A stretch of 64,000 nt of DNA, taken from NCBI RefSeq assembly GCF_017299535.1, contig NZ_CP071238.1, forward strand, positions 3,906,001-3,970,000, read 5' to 3'. Below the pieces are notes generated by a model, which saw nothing but the letters and a program-made list of their open reading frames with translations, did no database searches and was not told the DNA's origin. This stretch comes from Serratia marcescens subsp. marcescens ATCC 13880. GTDB taxonomy: Bacteria; Pseudomonadota; Gammaproteobacteria; Enterobacterales; Enterobacteriaceae. Shown here in pieces: positions 37,640 to 48,801 of this stretch (the first letter of the stretch is position 1; each line of letters starts with the position of its first letter). A program made the translations under genes and the position numbers.

Positions 37640-38520
37640 AATCAACGGGGAGCAGGTCAGGGTAAAAAGACCGTGCGCTTCGAAACCCAGCCAGGTTACC
37701 AGTTGCAGCATGACTGGGGAGAAATCGAAGCGGAGGTGGCCGGTGAACGCTGCAAAATCAACTTCGCCGTGAACTCGCTGGGTTACTCGCGTCGCCTCCA
37801 CGCCTTTGCGGCGCCGAGCCAGGATGCGGAGCACACCTACGAGTCCCTGGTGTGGACCTTCCGTTACTTCGGCGGCGGCGTGAAAACCGTGCTGGTCGAC
37901 AATCAGAAAGCAGCCGTGTTGAAAAATCACAACGGCAATGTGGTGTTTAACGCCAGCTTCCTGCAACTGGCGCAGCACTATGACTTCCAGCCCCGGGCTT
38001 GTCGCCCCCGCCGAGCGCGAACCAGGGGCAAGGTTGAACGCATGGTCGAATACCTCAAGTACAACTTCTTCGTCCGTTACACGCAGTTCGACAGCTTCGC
38101 GCACGTTAACCTGTTGCTGGAGCAGTGGCTTGCCGAGGCCGCGGACCAGCGTGAACTGCGCCAGTTCAGGCAAACGCCGGCGACCCACTTCGAGGAAGAA
38201 AAAGCGCACCTGCAGGCGTTGCCGGCATCGGACTTCGATACCAGCTACTTCGACATCCGTCACGTAGCCTGGGATGGCTATATCGAGGTACGAGGTAATC
38301 GTTACTCCGTGCTGGAGGCCTGGTGTGGCCGCCCGGTCTCCATCCGGATCACGCTGGATGATGAACTGAGGATCTACGGCAATGAGCAGCTTGTGGCCAC
38401 TCATCGTCGAAACAATCGTGGTGCCGGGTGGCAGACCGTTCCGGAGCACCATGCCCCGCTGTGGCAACAGGTGAGCATGGTAGAACACCGACCGCTGAGT
38501 GCTTATGAGGAGCTGTTGTG

Positions 38521-38521
<1 letters not shown>
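37640..38521 (+). pseudogene. istA: IS21-family transposase IstA, N-terminal part missing
   Basis: The remaining roughly 290 residues include FETQPGYQLQHDWGEIEAEV (first catalytic Asp), TVLVDNQKAAVLK (second) and ARTRGKVERMVEYLKY (catalytic Glu region). The N-terminal helix-turn-helix domains are absent. The stop overlaps istB in TGATG, the native coupling. Confidence 0.8.
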
Positions 38522-39168
<647 letters not shown>

Positions 39169-39181
39169 TGAATAGCGGACA

Positions 39182-39889
39182 TTAAAATGGTGAGAAGCGG
39201 CCAAATATCGTGGCGTTGACAGACGCCGTTATCTTCAGCTCCGCAAGCTTCACCTGCAGCACCTGCGACTTCATTGGCGCACCTTTATCTGCATGCAGCA
39301 CCAGCGGCTCCTGCCAGCAGCGCTCACTCAGCACCGTCCGTTTCAGCAGCTCTGCCGCATAGTCGCCGCTTTCCACCCGATGCACTTCGTAACCCACGAT
39401 TTTGCGGCTGAACACGTCTTCTATCAGATACAGGTAAAACCAGTGACCCGTCGTCAGCGACTTCAGCCAGGTGGTATCCCATGACCACACCTACCTGGGG
39501 GCCCTCGCCTTCCAGGTCGACAGTGGCTTGCTCTGCGGGGCCTTCTGTCGGCTACGGTGCGTCGTTTCACCCGCCCGCCGCAGCACCCACTCGCTGGCGA
39601 TATAGCGCTTCTCATCGGCCAGCGCAGGCACGATTTGCGACGGTAGCAGACTGGCGAATCTCGGTTCATGGCAGATGGCCAGCACCTGCTGTTCCTTTTC
39701 TGCACTGAGCTTGTTTTTCGGGGGCGGTCGTGGCGTCGAGGTTCTCCGGTCATCCGGTATCTGTTGCCAGCGCTGGAACGTCCGTTCGCTTATAACGACA
39801 CGATGACAGGCTTCGTGCTGTCGGGCACCGGTGGCAACAGCCTCCAGCACCATCGTTATCATCCGCAACCTGTCGGCAGTACGCGTCAT
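39182..39889 (-). pseudogene. IS3-family transposase OrfB, frameshifted and truncated
   Basis: The first part (MTRTADRLRMITMVLEAVAT to about 39491) and second part (VWSWDTTWLKSLTTGHWFY, then IEDVFSRKIVGYEV and LHADKGAPMKSQ) lie in different frames around 39485-39491. The catalytic Glu region is missing. Confidence 0.8.
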
Positions 39890-40371
39890 TCGGCCTCACG
39901 TTCTTCGACGAAGAACGCCCTGAGTTTTTTTCCAGTATCAACAGTGCGGCGGCTTCGGCCAGCGCCTTGTCCTTGCGGGCTATTTCGCGGTTAAGCTGTT
40001 GGTTCTCTTTCTCTAATCGTTTTATCTCTGCTTTTTCTTCACACGGGTATGGCTGCATTAACTCGTCCTTCCACTGCTGAATTTGCTCAGGATACAGGCC
40101 CTTACGGCGACAGTATTCAGCCACAGCATGGGCAGAAAGCGGTGCTGTTTCAACCAGTACAGCAAAGCGAGCTTCCTGAGACCATTGCTTCGGAAGTTTA
40201 AGACCAGAGTCAGCGCTCCAGGTCGTAATGCCTGCCTGAGAGCGCCAGCCATAAAGCGTGTTGGCTGGAATACCTTCCTGCCGGGTAACCTCGTTTATCG
40301 ACAAAATTATGCGGCGGCAACATTTTGGCGATCACAGCCGCTTTACGCTCAGGTGAATAGATGTTCATTGT
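39870..40371 (-). pseudogene. IS3-family OrfA with a +1 frameshift
   Basis: The start MNIYSPERKAAVIAKMLPPH lies in one frame. An extra base near 40305 shifts it to SINEVTRQEGIPANTLYGWR, the helix-turn-helix, followed by a leucine-zipper-like LEKENQQLNREIARKDKALA. Confidence 0.75.
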
Positions 40372-40611
40372 CGTCTCTCCAGACCCCTGGATTTTTTCAC
40401 TCAGAGGCGACAACTACCCTGACATGGGGGGATAGCCAGGGTCGCCTTTATTTTCGATGTATCGCCCACCGCCGCCCGGAACTACGTGTGACGCGGTGAG
40501 ACGTTCTTCTCGAGGCACCGAAACGCATTTTCTCGTAGGTGATAGATAACCTAGACCACGACCAGAAATGCACGCCAAATCATGATCGATTCAGATGCCA
40601 TTTTGCACTAG

Positions 40612-40730
40612 ACGGTACCGCAGATGCTGAAGGGGTATGAGCAGACGTAGGTGAAACACCGCACCAGGCAGACAAGCTAATATCGAGAGAGGAATGTGAT
40701 GCAGACTGGCTACCGAAGTGTGACGATGAG
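40612..40730 (+). pseudogene. Decayed 3' end of a second alpha primase gene
   Basis: Translation gives VPQMLKGYEQT-stop-VKHRTRQT and, after a shift, EECDADWLPKC. The intact alpha at 28105 ends VPQTLKEYEHTLLKRRTKQG...EECEADWLPKCGVV. DNA similarity continues past the stop to a shared caataggccatt. Confidence 0.8.
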
Positions 40731-40936
40731 TGATTCGATCGGCCGGGCCGCTCAATAGGCCATTATTGATCTGCCGAACCCGTTGGACGCTCAATCGCCA
40801 CGCCGCCTATAGTGGCAGTGACCCAAACACACGCAGCAACACCAGGGCATTCTATCGCCCGCTGAACGGTCAATATCATAACGACAAGCGCTCACCAAAC
40901 CGGCTCCGGCCGGTTTTTTTATGCTTGCGGTTCAGG

Positions 40937-41043
40937 CTGTTCACCCTGTAGGTGAACAGGGGTGTACACCGAGAAGGTAGCCATACACCCATCAATACAT
41001 TGAAATAAAAGAATAAATTTAAAAGATGCATAGGGTGAACAGT
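40937..41043. repeat. Second iteron cluster, crr-like
   Basis: CTGTTCACC (40937-40945), GGTGAACAG (40951-40959), a palindromic ggtgtacacc (40961-40970) and GGTGAACAGT (41034-41043) are present. The last copy shares its right flank (TTTT, then TATAAA) with the copy at 23781. In P4, crr lies downstream of alpha and is needed for replication. Confidence 0.7.
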
Positions 41044-41136
41044 TTTCCTATAAATCTTTATTTCTGAGCAAAATGGCAAATTGGCTCTATCATGTGGCAG
41101 AGCCAAAACAGACTCTTTGATGGGATAACCGTTAAG

Positions 41137-41293
41137 ATGGAAACGACCAAGAAAATAATTTTGGAAGGTTTAGAACGGCATGATTTAAGCGAACTACCCG
41201 GCCGTCCTTATGATTGTTCCTTCGAATTGTTAGCAGCTAAACCAGCAAGAAAGCGTTTAATCATGGTCGGGTTCAACGGCTCATCAGCAGATG
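41137..41293 (+). pseudogene. 5' part of a gene split by two insertions (UDG-like candidate)
   Basis: The ATG at 41137 opens METTKKIILEGLERHDLSEL, then CSFELLAAKPARKRLIMVGF and NGSSAD, and is cut by an IS3-family insertion after base 41293. The motif IMVGFNGSS resembles the first motif of the uracil-DNA-glycosylase superfamily. The gene resumes briefly at 42550 and again at 43367. The function proposed is inference. Confidence 0.55.
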
Positions 41294-41310
41294 TGTAGTG
41301 GTTCACAAAA

Positions 41311-42144
41311 TCAGGACACCTTCGTAGCCTCTTTCCATTGTTTTTCGTACTCGCAGGGGGATAACCCTCCGTTATATTTATGTGGCCTAATCTGGTTGTA
41401 CCAGGTTTGTAGCCAGCTCTGAATATCCTGCGAGGCATGATGCAGATCTTTATACGCTGTGCTCGGTATCCATTCACTTTTCAGACTTCGGAACACCCTT
41501 TCCATCGGTGAGTTATCCAGGCAGTTTCCTCGGCGACTCATGCTTTGCATTACCCCACTTCGCCATAATAACTGTCTGTATTGTTTGCTTTTATACTGAC
41601 AGCCCTGGTCTGAATGAAAGAGCAGTCGCCCATGACGCCGCCGTGTCTCCAGGGCATTACGCATCGCGCGACAGGCTAGATTCGCATCCGGTGATAACGA
41701 GAGTGCCGAGCCCACCACGCGGCGTGAATAAAGATCGACGACCAACGCAAGGTAACACCAACCGCCATGGAGGCGGATATAGCTGATGTCTCCACACCAT
41801 ACCTGGTTCGGTGAGGCCGGCATAAATCGCCTTTTCAGCAGGTTTGGCGAGGCGACTGCTTCTTCTCGGGCTCCACGATACCGGTGCTTCCCCGGTTGGC
41901 GACTGAGTAAACCACATTCCTGCATCAGTTTTCTGGCCAACCAGCGCCCAATGGCATAACCCTTCCTGCGCATCAGCAAACTTAACGTCCTGCTGCCGGC
42001 GGACCCGCGGCTAAGCTGATGTAACGCCCGGATCTGTGCTCGCAGTTCCAGGCGTTCGGCATCAACACGTTGGTACCGCGATGCGTAATAAACGCTGCGC
42101 GGCATCTTCAACAGACGGCATAATTCTGCTACAGGCCATTTCAT
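41311..42144 (-). CDS. IS3-family transposase OrfB (DDE catalytic subunit)
   Basis: The 277-residue product has the HTH_21-like region and the DDE residues: Asp in [15 protein letters not shown], Asp in [14 protein letters not shown] and Glu in [20 protein letters not shown]. It is usually made as an OrfAB fusion by programmed frameshifting from orfA just upstream. Confidence 0.9.
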   Translation of the reverse strand: MKWPVAELCRLLKMPRSVYYASRYQRVDAERLELRAQIRALHQLSRGSAGSRTLSLLMRRKGYAIGRWLARKLMQECGLLSRQPGKHRYRGAREEAVASPNLLKRRFMPASPNQVWCGDISYIRLHGGWCYLALVVDLYSRRVVGSALSLSPDANLACRAMRNALETRRRHGRLLFHSDQGCQYKSKQYRQLLWRSGVMQSMSRRGNCLDNSPMERVFRSLKSEWIPSTAYKDLHHASQDIQSWLQTWYNQIRPHKYNGGLSPCEYEKQWKEATKVS

Positions 42145-42158
42145 TTTTAGCCGTGTGA

Positions 42159-42476
42159 TCAGCGCACAGATTTGACGGGGATTTCGCTCATCAACACGGC
42201 TGCCTGCTTTAAAATCTCTTTCTCCATCTCCAGACGGCGAACCTGTTTCTCCAGCTCCTGGATGCGACGCTGGTCTGGTGTCACTGCCACGCCGGCAGGC
42301 GTAACCCCCTGGAGCTCGGCTTCATACTGACGGATCCATTTACGAAGCTGGCTGGGATCCAAATCCAGGGCTAGAGCGACATCAACAGCACGCTGTTGGT
42401 ATTTAGTCACCTGCTCGATGGCTTCCAGCTTGAACTCAGGAGAAAAACGGCGTTTGGTTTGTTTACGTTGGGTCAT
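42159..42476 (-). CDS. IS3-family transposase OrfA (helix-turn-helix subunit)
   Basis: The 105-residue product starts [20 protein letters not shown] and has the helix-turn-helix [21 protein letters not shown] leucine zipper follows ([20 protein letters not shown]). It is intact. Confidence 0.9.
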   Translation of the reverse strand: MTQRKQTKRRFSPEFKLEAIEQVTKYQQRAVDVALALDLDPSQLRKWIRQYEAELQGVTPAGVAVTPDQRRIQELEKQVRRLEMEKEILKQAAVLMSEIPVKSVR

Positions 42477-42566
42477 TACTCGCTTACCTCAATTTTCTGT
42501 CGTTACATTAACAGGCTATTGAGGTGTCCGAAATTGCTGAACCACTACAGATGGCGATTTTACAAA

Positions 42567-43366
<800 letters not shown>

Positions 43367-43903
43367 GTAACAACAAATGCTGAAGCAGTGATAAACGGTT
43401 TTAATTCACCTTGTTTCTTTAATGTTCAGGCAGGTACTGAAGGTGAATGGGGTATCAAACATTTGGCAAACCGCCTGCAATCCGTCCCTGAACAGCTAGG
43501 CTTTAGATGGCAAGATACTGTCTATACCAATGCACTACTCTTGTGTTCTAAAGATGCCCTGTCGCTCAAAAAAAGGGCTCAAGAGAGCGCGATTGGCAGT
43601 TTGGAGCGACTGATTGAAAAATCGATGGGTTTCTTTGAAAACGTTACCGTCCCCCTATGCAAACCTGAGCTAATTATTGCTTACAGTAACGGAATGAACT
43701 CTTACTCAGCAGCTCGCTTGCTTTTAAAAGCATTCGGCGATGGCGATGAGCCCGAGTACATAAGCCGAAACCGCTACTACTCTACGTTCTGCTTTACAGC
43801 ACGGTTTAAGCAATTCGATGTGCCTGTGGTTGGTATCCGCCACATGTCGCGCTTCAAACCTGATGTGCAGCTCATCAAAAAAGCATGGGATAAAAGACGC
43901 TAA
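43367..43903 (+). pseudogene. 3' part of the gene split by two insertions (UDG-like candidate)
   Basis: About 178 codons stay open: NSPCFFNVQAGTEGEWGIKH, VYTNALLLCSKDALSLKKRA, CKPELIIAYSNGMNSYSA and VPVVGIRHMSRFKPD. Order and spacing resemble uracil-DNA-glycosylase-superfamily blocks (a TNA/C strand, KP-x-x-I, and a final HPS-like HMS). The resemblance is by eye only. Simply removing the IS21 remnant and one duplicated site leaves a stop at the junction, so decay has gone further. Confidence 0.5.
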
Positions 43904-43955
43904 CAGGTGATGCCAGATTCTAGAATCACCCTCTAAATCGGTCTTACTTTTCTGC

Positions 43956-43977
43956 ATTGGTATACGCTTAGGTATAC
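43956..43977. promoter_or_regulatory. Right-end integrase arm-type repeat
   Basis: ATTGGTATACGCTTAGGTAT (43956-43975, continuing AC) repeats 17764-17785 with a single T to C change. It lies 55-75 bases inside the degenerate attR, as an arm site would. Confidence 0.65.
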
Positions 43978-44031
43978 CAAATAAATCTTAATTCATATTT
44001 TTTCTTATTTTACAATGGATTAATAAAATTA

Positions 44032-44053
44032 TTCAGATTCCCCCAGCCCACCA
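44032..44053 (+). other. Degenerate attR core
   Basis: TTCAGATTCCCCCAGCCCAC (44032-44051, continuing CA) parallels the ssrA 3' end with two substitutions and one missing base. Core chromosomal genes start right after it. Confidence 0.7.
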
Positions 44054-44097
44054 AATACGTCGCCAGTGAACCAGATAGACCCGGCGATAATAGCGAA

Positions 44098-44131
44098 AAA
44101 GCCCACAACTTCGGTTGCGGGCTTTTTTGTG
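44098..44131 (+). terminator. Terminator, probably the original ssrA terminator
   Basis: AAGCCCACAAC-ttcg-GTTGCGGGCTT is followed by a T run. It lies just outside attR where ssrA would have ended before integration; a comparable terminator now follows ssrA inside the island (about 17688-17721). Confidence 0.75.
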
Positions 44132-44150
44132 TCTGTTCGTCACCAACGTG

Positions 44151-44498
44151 TCAAAGATCGTTCCAGTCCGGCAACCTGTTCGCCTTTTTCCGCCAATAGT
44201 GGAAAAGCGCCATAAAAAAGCCAAACAGCAGGCCGGCGGCGAGGCTTAATATCAGGGCCTCTTCACCAGTATGTCCCTGATTTTTCCATACCATGAACCA
44301 CATCAGCACGCCCCACAGCGGGCCAAACCAAATGCCGAAGAACAGCATATTCAGCCAGAAAGGCGCAAACGGCGGCGGTGGCATATTCACGTCCATTCGC
44401 CACAGCAAGCGCAAGATTGGCGGCGCATAGTTACTCCGCCACATCTTCTTTTCCTCCATCAGCGCTATCGCCTTATCCCTTTGTTGTTTAAACGTCAT
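44151..44498 (-). CDS. DUF6404-like small inner-membrane protein
   Basis: The 115-residue product starts MTFKQQRDKAIALMEEKKMW, has the block RSNYAPPILRLLWRMDVNMP and two membrane helices (about residues 45-68 and 78-100). I chose the ATG at 44498 with AGGAAG upstream over 44588. Function unknown. Confidence 0.75.
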   Translation of the reverse strand: MTFKQQRDKAIALMEEKKMWRSNYAPPILRLLWRMDVNMPPPPFAPFWLNMLFFGIWFGPLWGVLMWFMVWKNQGHTGEEALILSLAAGLLFGFFMALFHYWRKKANRLPDWNDL

Positions 44499-44601
44499 CG
44501 TTCGCTTCCTTTCAGTGGAAATTACCCATCTGGTGAGATGATACGTGCTTAAGCGCCATTCCCAAATATCCGGCATGCCCACAGGCATGCCGGACGCTAC
44601 C

Positions 44602-46263
44602 TCACCGCCCCTCTTTTTCCCCCAGGAAGAAATACCACAGCGGAATGGAAAGCAACAGGGTGAACACCAGCGTATACAGCAACACCATCAGGCTCTGCAT
44701 GATCACCATCTGGGCGCTCCAGTCGCCGATCGGCAGCTGAAACTGTTCGACGGTGCCGCCGAGGATCGCACGGCCCATCACGCAACCGACCGCTACCGCC
44801 ACCGTCGCCACCGCCGCGCGGAACTTGCGCACCTCGGCGCGGCGGGCGGCCGCTTCCGGCGTTTCATCCCGCTGGCCTTGCCGCTGGCCGCGCCAGCGCC
44901 ATACGTCCACCAGCAGCAACGCCGCGAGGCTCACGCCCATTACCGGCAGGCAATAACCCAGCGCCGCTGCTACCAGCAGCGTGCCGGCGCGCGCAGGCAG
45001 GGAAAGCGCCAGCCAGGCGGCAACCAGCGTCTGCACCGGATGCTGCGCACCCGCCGCCGGGCGGCGTCTCCACCACATGCGGTAACCCAGCACAATCATC
45101 AGGCACAGCCCGAGGCCGAACGCCGCCAGCAGCAGCTGATTCGGCAAGCCGAACAGAATGCCCATGTGGGCGTCGATGCCCCAGCGGGTCAGTTTGGCGA
45201 TGAGCGGGAAAGTGTCGAACCACACCTGATCGACGACGGCGAAGCTTTGCGGCGCGATGGCGACCGCGTCCACCTGCGTCGGCCAACTGCGATCTACTTC
45301 GGTCACCGTCCAGGCTTTGCCCTCGCCTTTCGGCTGACGCAGCTCGACCTTAGCGGCGTCTATTCCAGCGGCGCGCGCGGCGTGCAGCGCCCGATCCCAG
45401 TCGCCATTCAGCGCATTGGTCTGTGCGGCAGGGTTCATCTTCATGCCCGGCATCATACCGCGGTGCTCGGCGTGCGGATCGGCCGGCGTCTGCGGCGCAT
45501 CGGCCTGCAGGCTGGCGTTGACCTGCGGCGTCAGCCAGCCCAGGTTGGCCCGCAGCGTGTCGATGTTGCCGCCGGCCCACTGCGACCAGGTCAACCCGGT
45601 GGCCGAGAAGAACAGTAGCCCGGCCAGCAGCGCCACGCCCAGCGTGATATGCCAATGGCGGCTGGCGGCAAAGCCCCCTTTCGCCCTTTTCAGCTTGCGC
45701 TTCGGCCGCGTCGCCAGCCACAGCGCCACGCCGCCCAGGGCGGCCACCCACAGCCAGGAGGCCGCCAGTTCGCTGTAGTTGCGCCCCAGATCGCCAAGCA
45801 GCAGGCTGCTGTGCAGCTTATCCAGCCAGGTGCGCAGCGGCAGCACGCCGGAGGTGCCGTACACCGTCATATCCCCCTTGATTGCCAGAGTGTAAGGATC
45901 GACAAACAGCGCGCGCGACTCGGAAGCGCCCAGATCGGCACTCGCGAACTGCACACGCGTGGTGTCCGTTGCACCGGGCGCCGGGCGCACGGCGTAAATG
46001 CGCGCCTCGTCACCCGCCACACGGCGGGCGGCGGCGATCTGGTCGGCCAGCGGTCTCGCGTGCCCGTGCGGCTCGGTAGACAGCGCATCGCGATACAGCG
46101 CCTCTTCAAGCTGCGGGGTCAGCACATACAGCGTGCCGGTCAGTGCGGCGACCAGAATAAAAGGGGCGACCAGCAGGCCGATATAAAAATGCAGCCGTCT
46201 GATCAGGTTCAGCATCGCGCCTCTCGGCGATGCGGCAGGTGGAGTTTTGGTTATCGAAGACAT
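44602..46263 (-). CDS. PepSY-associated membrane protein (PiuB-like)
   Basis: The 553-residue product has an N-terminal RRLHFYIGLLVAPFILVAAL helix, periplasmic PepSY-type segments, a W-x-W helix block (SRHWHITLGVALLAGLLFFS), a Met/His-rich loop (HAEHRGMMPGMKMNP) and further C-terminal helices. Such proteins accompany siderophore or copper systems and may be ferric reductases (inference). The Met/His loop suggests metal contact. It follows a DUF2946 gene on the same strand. Confidence 0.82.
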   Translation of the reverse strand: MSSITKTPPAASPRGAMLNLIRRLHFYIGLLVAPFILVAALTGTLYVLTPQLEEALYRDALSTEPHGHARPLADQIAAARRVAGDEARIYAVRPAPGATDTTRVQFASADLGASESRALFVDPYTLAIKGDMTVYGTSGVLPLRTWLDKLHSSLLLGDLGRNYSELAASWLWVAALGGVALWLATRPKRKLKRAKGGFAASRHWHITLGVALLAGLLFFSATGLTWSQWAGGNIDTLRANLGWLTPQVNASLQADAPQTPADPHAEHRGMMPGMKMNPAAQTNALNGDWDRALHAARAAGIDAAKVELRQPKGEGKAWTVTEVDRSWPTQVDAVAIAPQSFAVVDQVWFDTFPLIAKLTRWGIDAHMGILFGLPNQLLLAAFGLGLCLMIVLGYRMWWRRRPAAGAQHPVQTLVAAWLALSLPARAGTLLVAAALGYCLPVMGVSLAALLLVDVWRWRGQRQGQRDETPEAAARRAEVRKFRAAVATVAVAVGCVMGRAILGGTVEQFQLPIGDWSAQMVIMQSLMVLLYTLVFTLLLSIPLWYFFLGEKEGR

Positions 46264-46334
46264 GGCCTTTCTCGTTTTTCAAACTGTGCGCGCAGGCAAA
46301 CCGTCCGCAGCGATACGAACGGCGTTACCCATGA

Positions 46335-46751
46335 TCAAGCAATAAGGAAAAACGGCTGGCCGGGCGGCCCGCGCGGGCTTGGCCGCAGAGCAAGGCGCCG
46401 AATGGGCGGGGGGACGATGCGCGGCGCGCAAGGCAGGCGCGCGATGCGCGTCATCAGCCACAGCAGCGGGACGAATACCCACAACAGCAGCGGCACGTGG
46501 ATCAGCAGCTCGCAGTAGCCGCAGAAAATCATCTCCGCCGAGTCCATGCCGTGGTGGCCGGCATACTCGGCGGCGGGCATCGCCATCCCGTGCATGTCGT
46601 GCGGCATGGCGGCGTCCGTTTGCATCATGCCGCCCATCATCTGATGGTGCATCAGCGATTTCGACACCACCGGAGCCACAAACAGCAACAGCACCGCCAT
46701 AATGGCGATGCAGGCGGTGAAGCGTTGCGGTAGCTGGCGTGGCACTCTCAT
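46335..46751 (-). CDS. DUF2946-type membrane protein
   Basis: The 138-residue product has an N-terminal helix (FTACIAIMAVLLLFVAPVVS), a Met/His-rich segment (MHHQMMGGMMQTDAAMPHDM), the CGYCELLIHVPLL motif of DUF2946 and a second helix. It is often found next to copper or TonB-dependent receptor genes. It is probably co-transcribed with the PepSY gene 70 bases downstream. Confidence 0.75.
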   Translation of the reverse strand: MRVPRQLPQRFTACIAIMAVLLLFVAPVVSKSLMHHQMMGGMMQTDAAMPHDMHGMAMPAAEYAGHHGMDSAEMIFCGYCELLIHVPLLLWVFVPLLWLMTRIARLPCAPRIVPPPIRRLALRPSPRGPPGQPFFLIA

Positions 46752-46857
46752 CGCGGCGGCGAATTAACCCGGTCGGTGGCGAACAAGCGGCCAGTGTAAC
46801 CCGCGAGGCGCGATAAGGTGAATGAAAAGTCAGGTTTGTCTTACACGGCGGCGGCGA

Positions 46858-47310
46858 TCACAGCACCCGCGAATAGACCCGCGAGGCCTCGCCCCAGGGG
46901 TGATAGCCGAGCCCGTTATAAACGAAACCGCTGCGCTCGTAGTACCCTTCCAGATCGGTGCACAGGTGCAGCTGCGGGAAGCCCAGCCGGCGGGTTTCCG
47001 CCGCTACATGCTCAATCAGTTTGGCGCCGTAGCCTCGGCCGCGCTGCGTCTCTTCTACGTAGAGCGCGCACAGCCAGGGATACAACTCCCCACGGCTGAT
47101 AAAGTCGTTGGTGATGAGCCCCGCGCAGCCGAGGATCTGGTCATTTTCCATCAGCAGGTACCACTGCGGCAGCGGGTTGGCGGCGCCGAGGCTGCGGTTG
47201 ATGGCGTCTTCATACATCATCAGCGTCTCTGCCGTGGCCCAGTGCCGCTGAAAATACGCAATGGCGCGCGGCGCCAGCTCGGGCGCTTGCCGCACCGAAA
47301 TCATGTCCAT
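46858..47310 (-). CDS. GNAT-family N-acetyltransferase
   Basis: The 150-residue product has the acetyl-CoA loop QRGRGYGAKLIEH and the GCAGLITNDF strand. The substrate is unknown. The start is the second ATG (47310), which has GGGA at a workable distance; the first ATG at 47316 has none. It diverges from the methyltransferase gene. Confidence 0.88.
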   Translation of the reverse strand: MDMISVRQAPELAPRAIAYFQRHWATAETLMMYEDAINRSLGAANPLPQWYLLMENDQILGCAGLITNDFISRGELYPWLCALYVEETQRGRGYGAKLIEHVAAETRRLGFPQLHLCTDLEGYYERSGFVYNGLGYHPWGEASRVYSRVL

Positions 47311-47410
47311 TGTCATTCCCGTTATTCATGTTGTCAGCGTAGAATTATGCAGCAATATGCACGGTATGGCAGCGGCATTCCGCCGCCGTCATTCACCCCA
47401 AGGAGTCATC

Positions 47411-48145
47411 ATGACGCAAAATATCTATGACAATCAGGCTTTCTTCGACGGCTATGCGCAGCTCAGCCGCTCGCAGCACGGTCTGGACGGCGCGCCGGAA
47501 TGGCCCGCCATCCGCCGCATCCTGCCGGATTTGCAGGGCAAAAGCGTGGTCGATCTCGGCTGCGGCTACGGCTGGTTCTGCCGCAGCGCACGCGAACAGG
47601 GCGCAGCCAGCGTGCTGGGGCTGGACGTTTCGGAAAAAATGCTGGCCAAGGCGCGGGAGATGACCGCCGACGCGGGTATCGAGTACCGTCGGCAGGATTT
47701 GGCGCAGCTGCAACTGCTGCCGGAAAGTTACGATCTGGTCTACAGCTCGCTGACGCTGCACTACCTCGAGGATTTGCCCGCGCTGTTCGCCACGGTTTAC
47801 GCCGCGCTGAAACCCGGCGGGCAGTTCATCTTCACCGCCGAGCACCCGATCTATACCGCCCCGGCGCAGCAGGGCTGGCTGACCGACGGCAACGGTCAGA
47901 AATCCTGGCCGGTCAACAGTTACCAGCGAGAAGGCCAGCGCGTTTCCAACTGGCTGGCGGAAGGCGTCATCAAGCAGCACCGCACGCTCGGCGGCTATAT
48001 CAACCCGCTGGCGCAGCAAGGGTTTATCATCCAGCATTTGAACGAATGGGGCCCCAGCGCGCAGCAAATCGCCGCTAACCCGGCGCTGGACGAAGAGCAG
48101 GAGCGCCCGATGATCTTCATTCTCGCCGCCCGCAAACCCGCCTGA
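47411..48145 (+). CDS. Class I SAM-dependent methyltransferase
   Basis: The 244-residue product has the SAM loop VVDLGCGYGWFCRSAREQGA, the acidic LGLDVSEKMLAKAR and the ALKPGGQFIFTAEHPIY post-motif, resembling UbiE/small-molecule methyltransferases. The ATG at 47411 follows AGGAG. The methyl acceptor is unknown. Confidence 0.88.
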   Translation: MTQNIYDNQAFFDGYAQLSRSQHGLDGAPEWPAIRRILPDLQGKSVVDLGCGYGWFCRSAREQGAASVLGLDVSEKMLAKAREMTADAGIEYRRQDLAQLQLLPESYDLVYSSLTLHYLEDLPALFATVYAALKPGGQFIFTAEHPIYTAPAQQGWLTDGNGQKSWPVNSYQREGQRVSNWLAEGVIKQHRTLGGYINPLAQQGFIIQHLNEWGPSAQQIAANPALDEEQERPMIFILAARKPA

Positions 48146-48191
48146 TCCTGACCTGATTCACCCGCAGTAAACCGTTCACACCACCACAGTT

Positions 48192-48208
48192 GGGGAGGCC
48201 GCCTCCCC
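48192..48208. terminator. GC-rich hairpin between convergent genes
   Basis: GGGGAGGC-c-GCCTCCCC sits between the methyltransferase and the leftward acetyltransferase gene. There is no T run, so termination efficiency is uncertain. Confidence 0.5.
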
Positions 48209-48218
48209 CCAATGACGG

Positions 48219-48716
48219 TTACGCCGGCAGCGCCGCGCCGTGCGCCGCGAAGTGCGTCAGCGCCTCGCCCTCCATACGATAACGCACCCACTCGCCCTGC
48301 GGCTGCGCGCCGATGCTGAGGTAGAAATCGATGGCCGGTTGGTTCCAGTCCAGCACGCTCCACTCCAGGCGGCCGCACTGCCGTTCGCACGCCAGCCGGG
48401 CGATGTGCCGCAGCAGCGTTTTACCGGCGCCCGCGCCGCGATGCTTTGGCGCCACGTACAGGTCTTCCAGATAGATGCCGTTTTTACCCAGCCAGGTGGA
48501 GTAACTCATAAAGAACACCGCATAACCCGCCGGCTCGCCGTTCACCGTACAAATCAGCGCTTCGGAACAGGCGCCCGGCCCAAACAAGCTGCGTTCGATG
48601 TCTTCCACGCTGGCCAGCACCTGCTCGCGCGCCTTTTCGTACACCGCCAGCTCGATAATCATATCCAGAATCAGTTTGGCGTCGCTTTTTTGCGCCGGGT
48701 AAATCTCAATGGTCAT
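48219..48716 (-). CDS. GNAT acetyltransferase, diamine acetyltransferase-like
   Basis: The 165-residue product resembles spermidine/spermine N1-acetyltransferases: ILDMIIELAVYEKAREQV near the N-terminus, GIYLEDLYVAPKHRGAGAGK for acetyl-CoA binding and WNQPAIDFYLSIGA near the C-terminus. The substrate has not been shown for this protein. Confidence 0.8.
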   Translation of the reverse strand: MTIEIYPAQKSDAKLILDMIIELAVYEKAREQVLASVEDIERSLFGPGACSEALICTVNGEPAGYAVFFMSYSTWLGKNGIYLEDLYVAPKHRGAGAGKTLLRHIARLACERQCGRLEWSVLDWNQPAIDFYLSIGAQPQGEWVRYRMEGEALTHFAAHGAALPA

Positions 48717-48801
48717 GGTAAATCCTGGGTGTGTTGATGACTGTGCTTGCCAGCATATCGCGCCTCAAATACTGTATGAACTGCATTTTTATCAACAGGT
48801 A

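Larger units (their letters stand above)
39182..40424 (-). mobile_element. Defective IS3-family element
   Basis: A transposon end TGTCAGGGTAGTTG (minus strand, ending at 40424) precedes a frameshifted orfA and a broken orfB. The element is cut at 39182 next to the IS21 remnant. Confidence 0.75.
40425..41136. other. Region with decayed alpha end and second iteron cluster
   Basis: About 700 bases with no intact gene. It contains the alpha remnant, a small hairpin plus T-run (ccggctccggccggttttttt, about 40900-40920) and the iterons. Bases 40425-40610 show nothing recognisable. Confidence 0.6.
41294..42549 (-). mobile_element. Complete IS3-family insertion sequence, 1256 bases
   Basis: The ends read TGTAGTGGTTCA at both sides in inverted orientation (41294-41305 and 42538-42549), with the match continuing as GGACACCT further in. 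A four-base target duplication GATG flanks it (41290-41293 and 42550-42553). orfA and orfB are both open, so it may be active. Its name was not identified. Confidence 0.92.
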
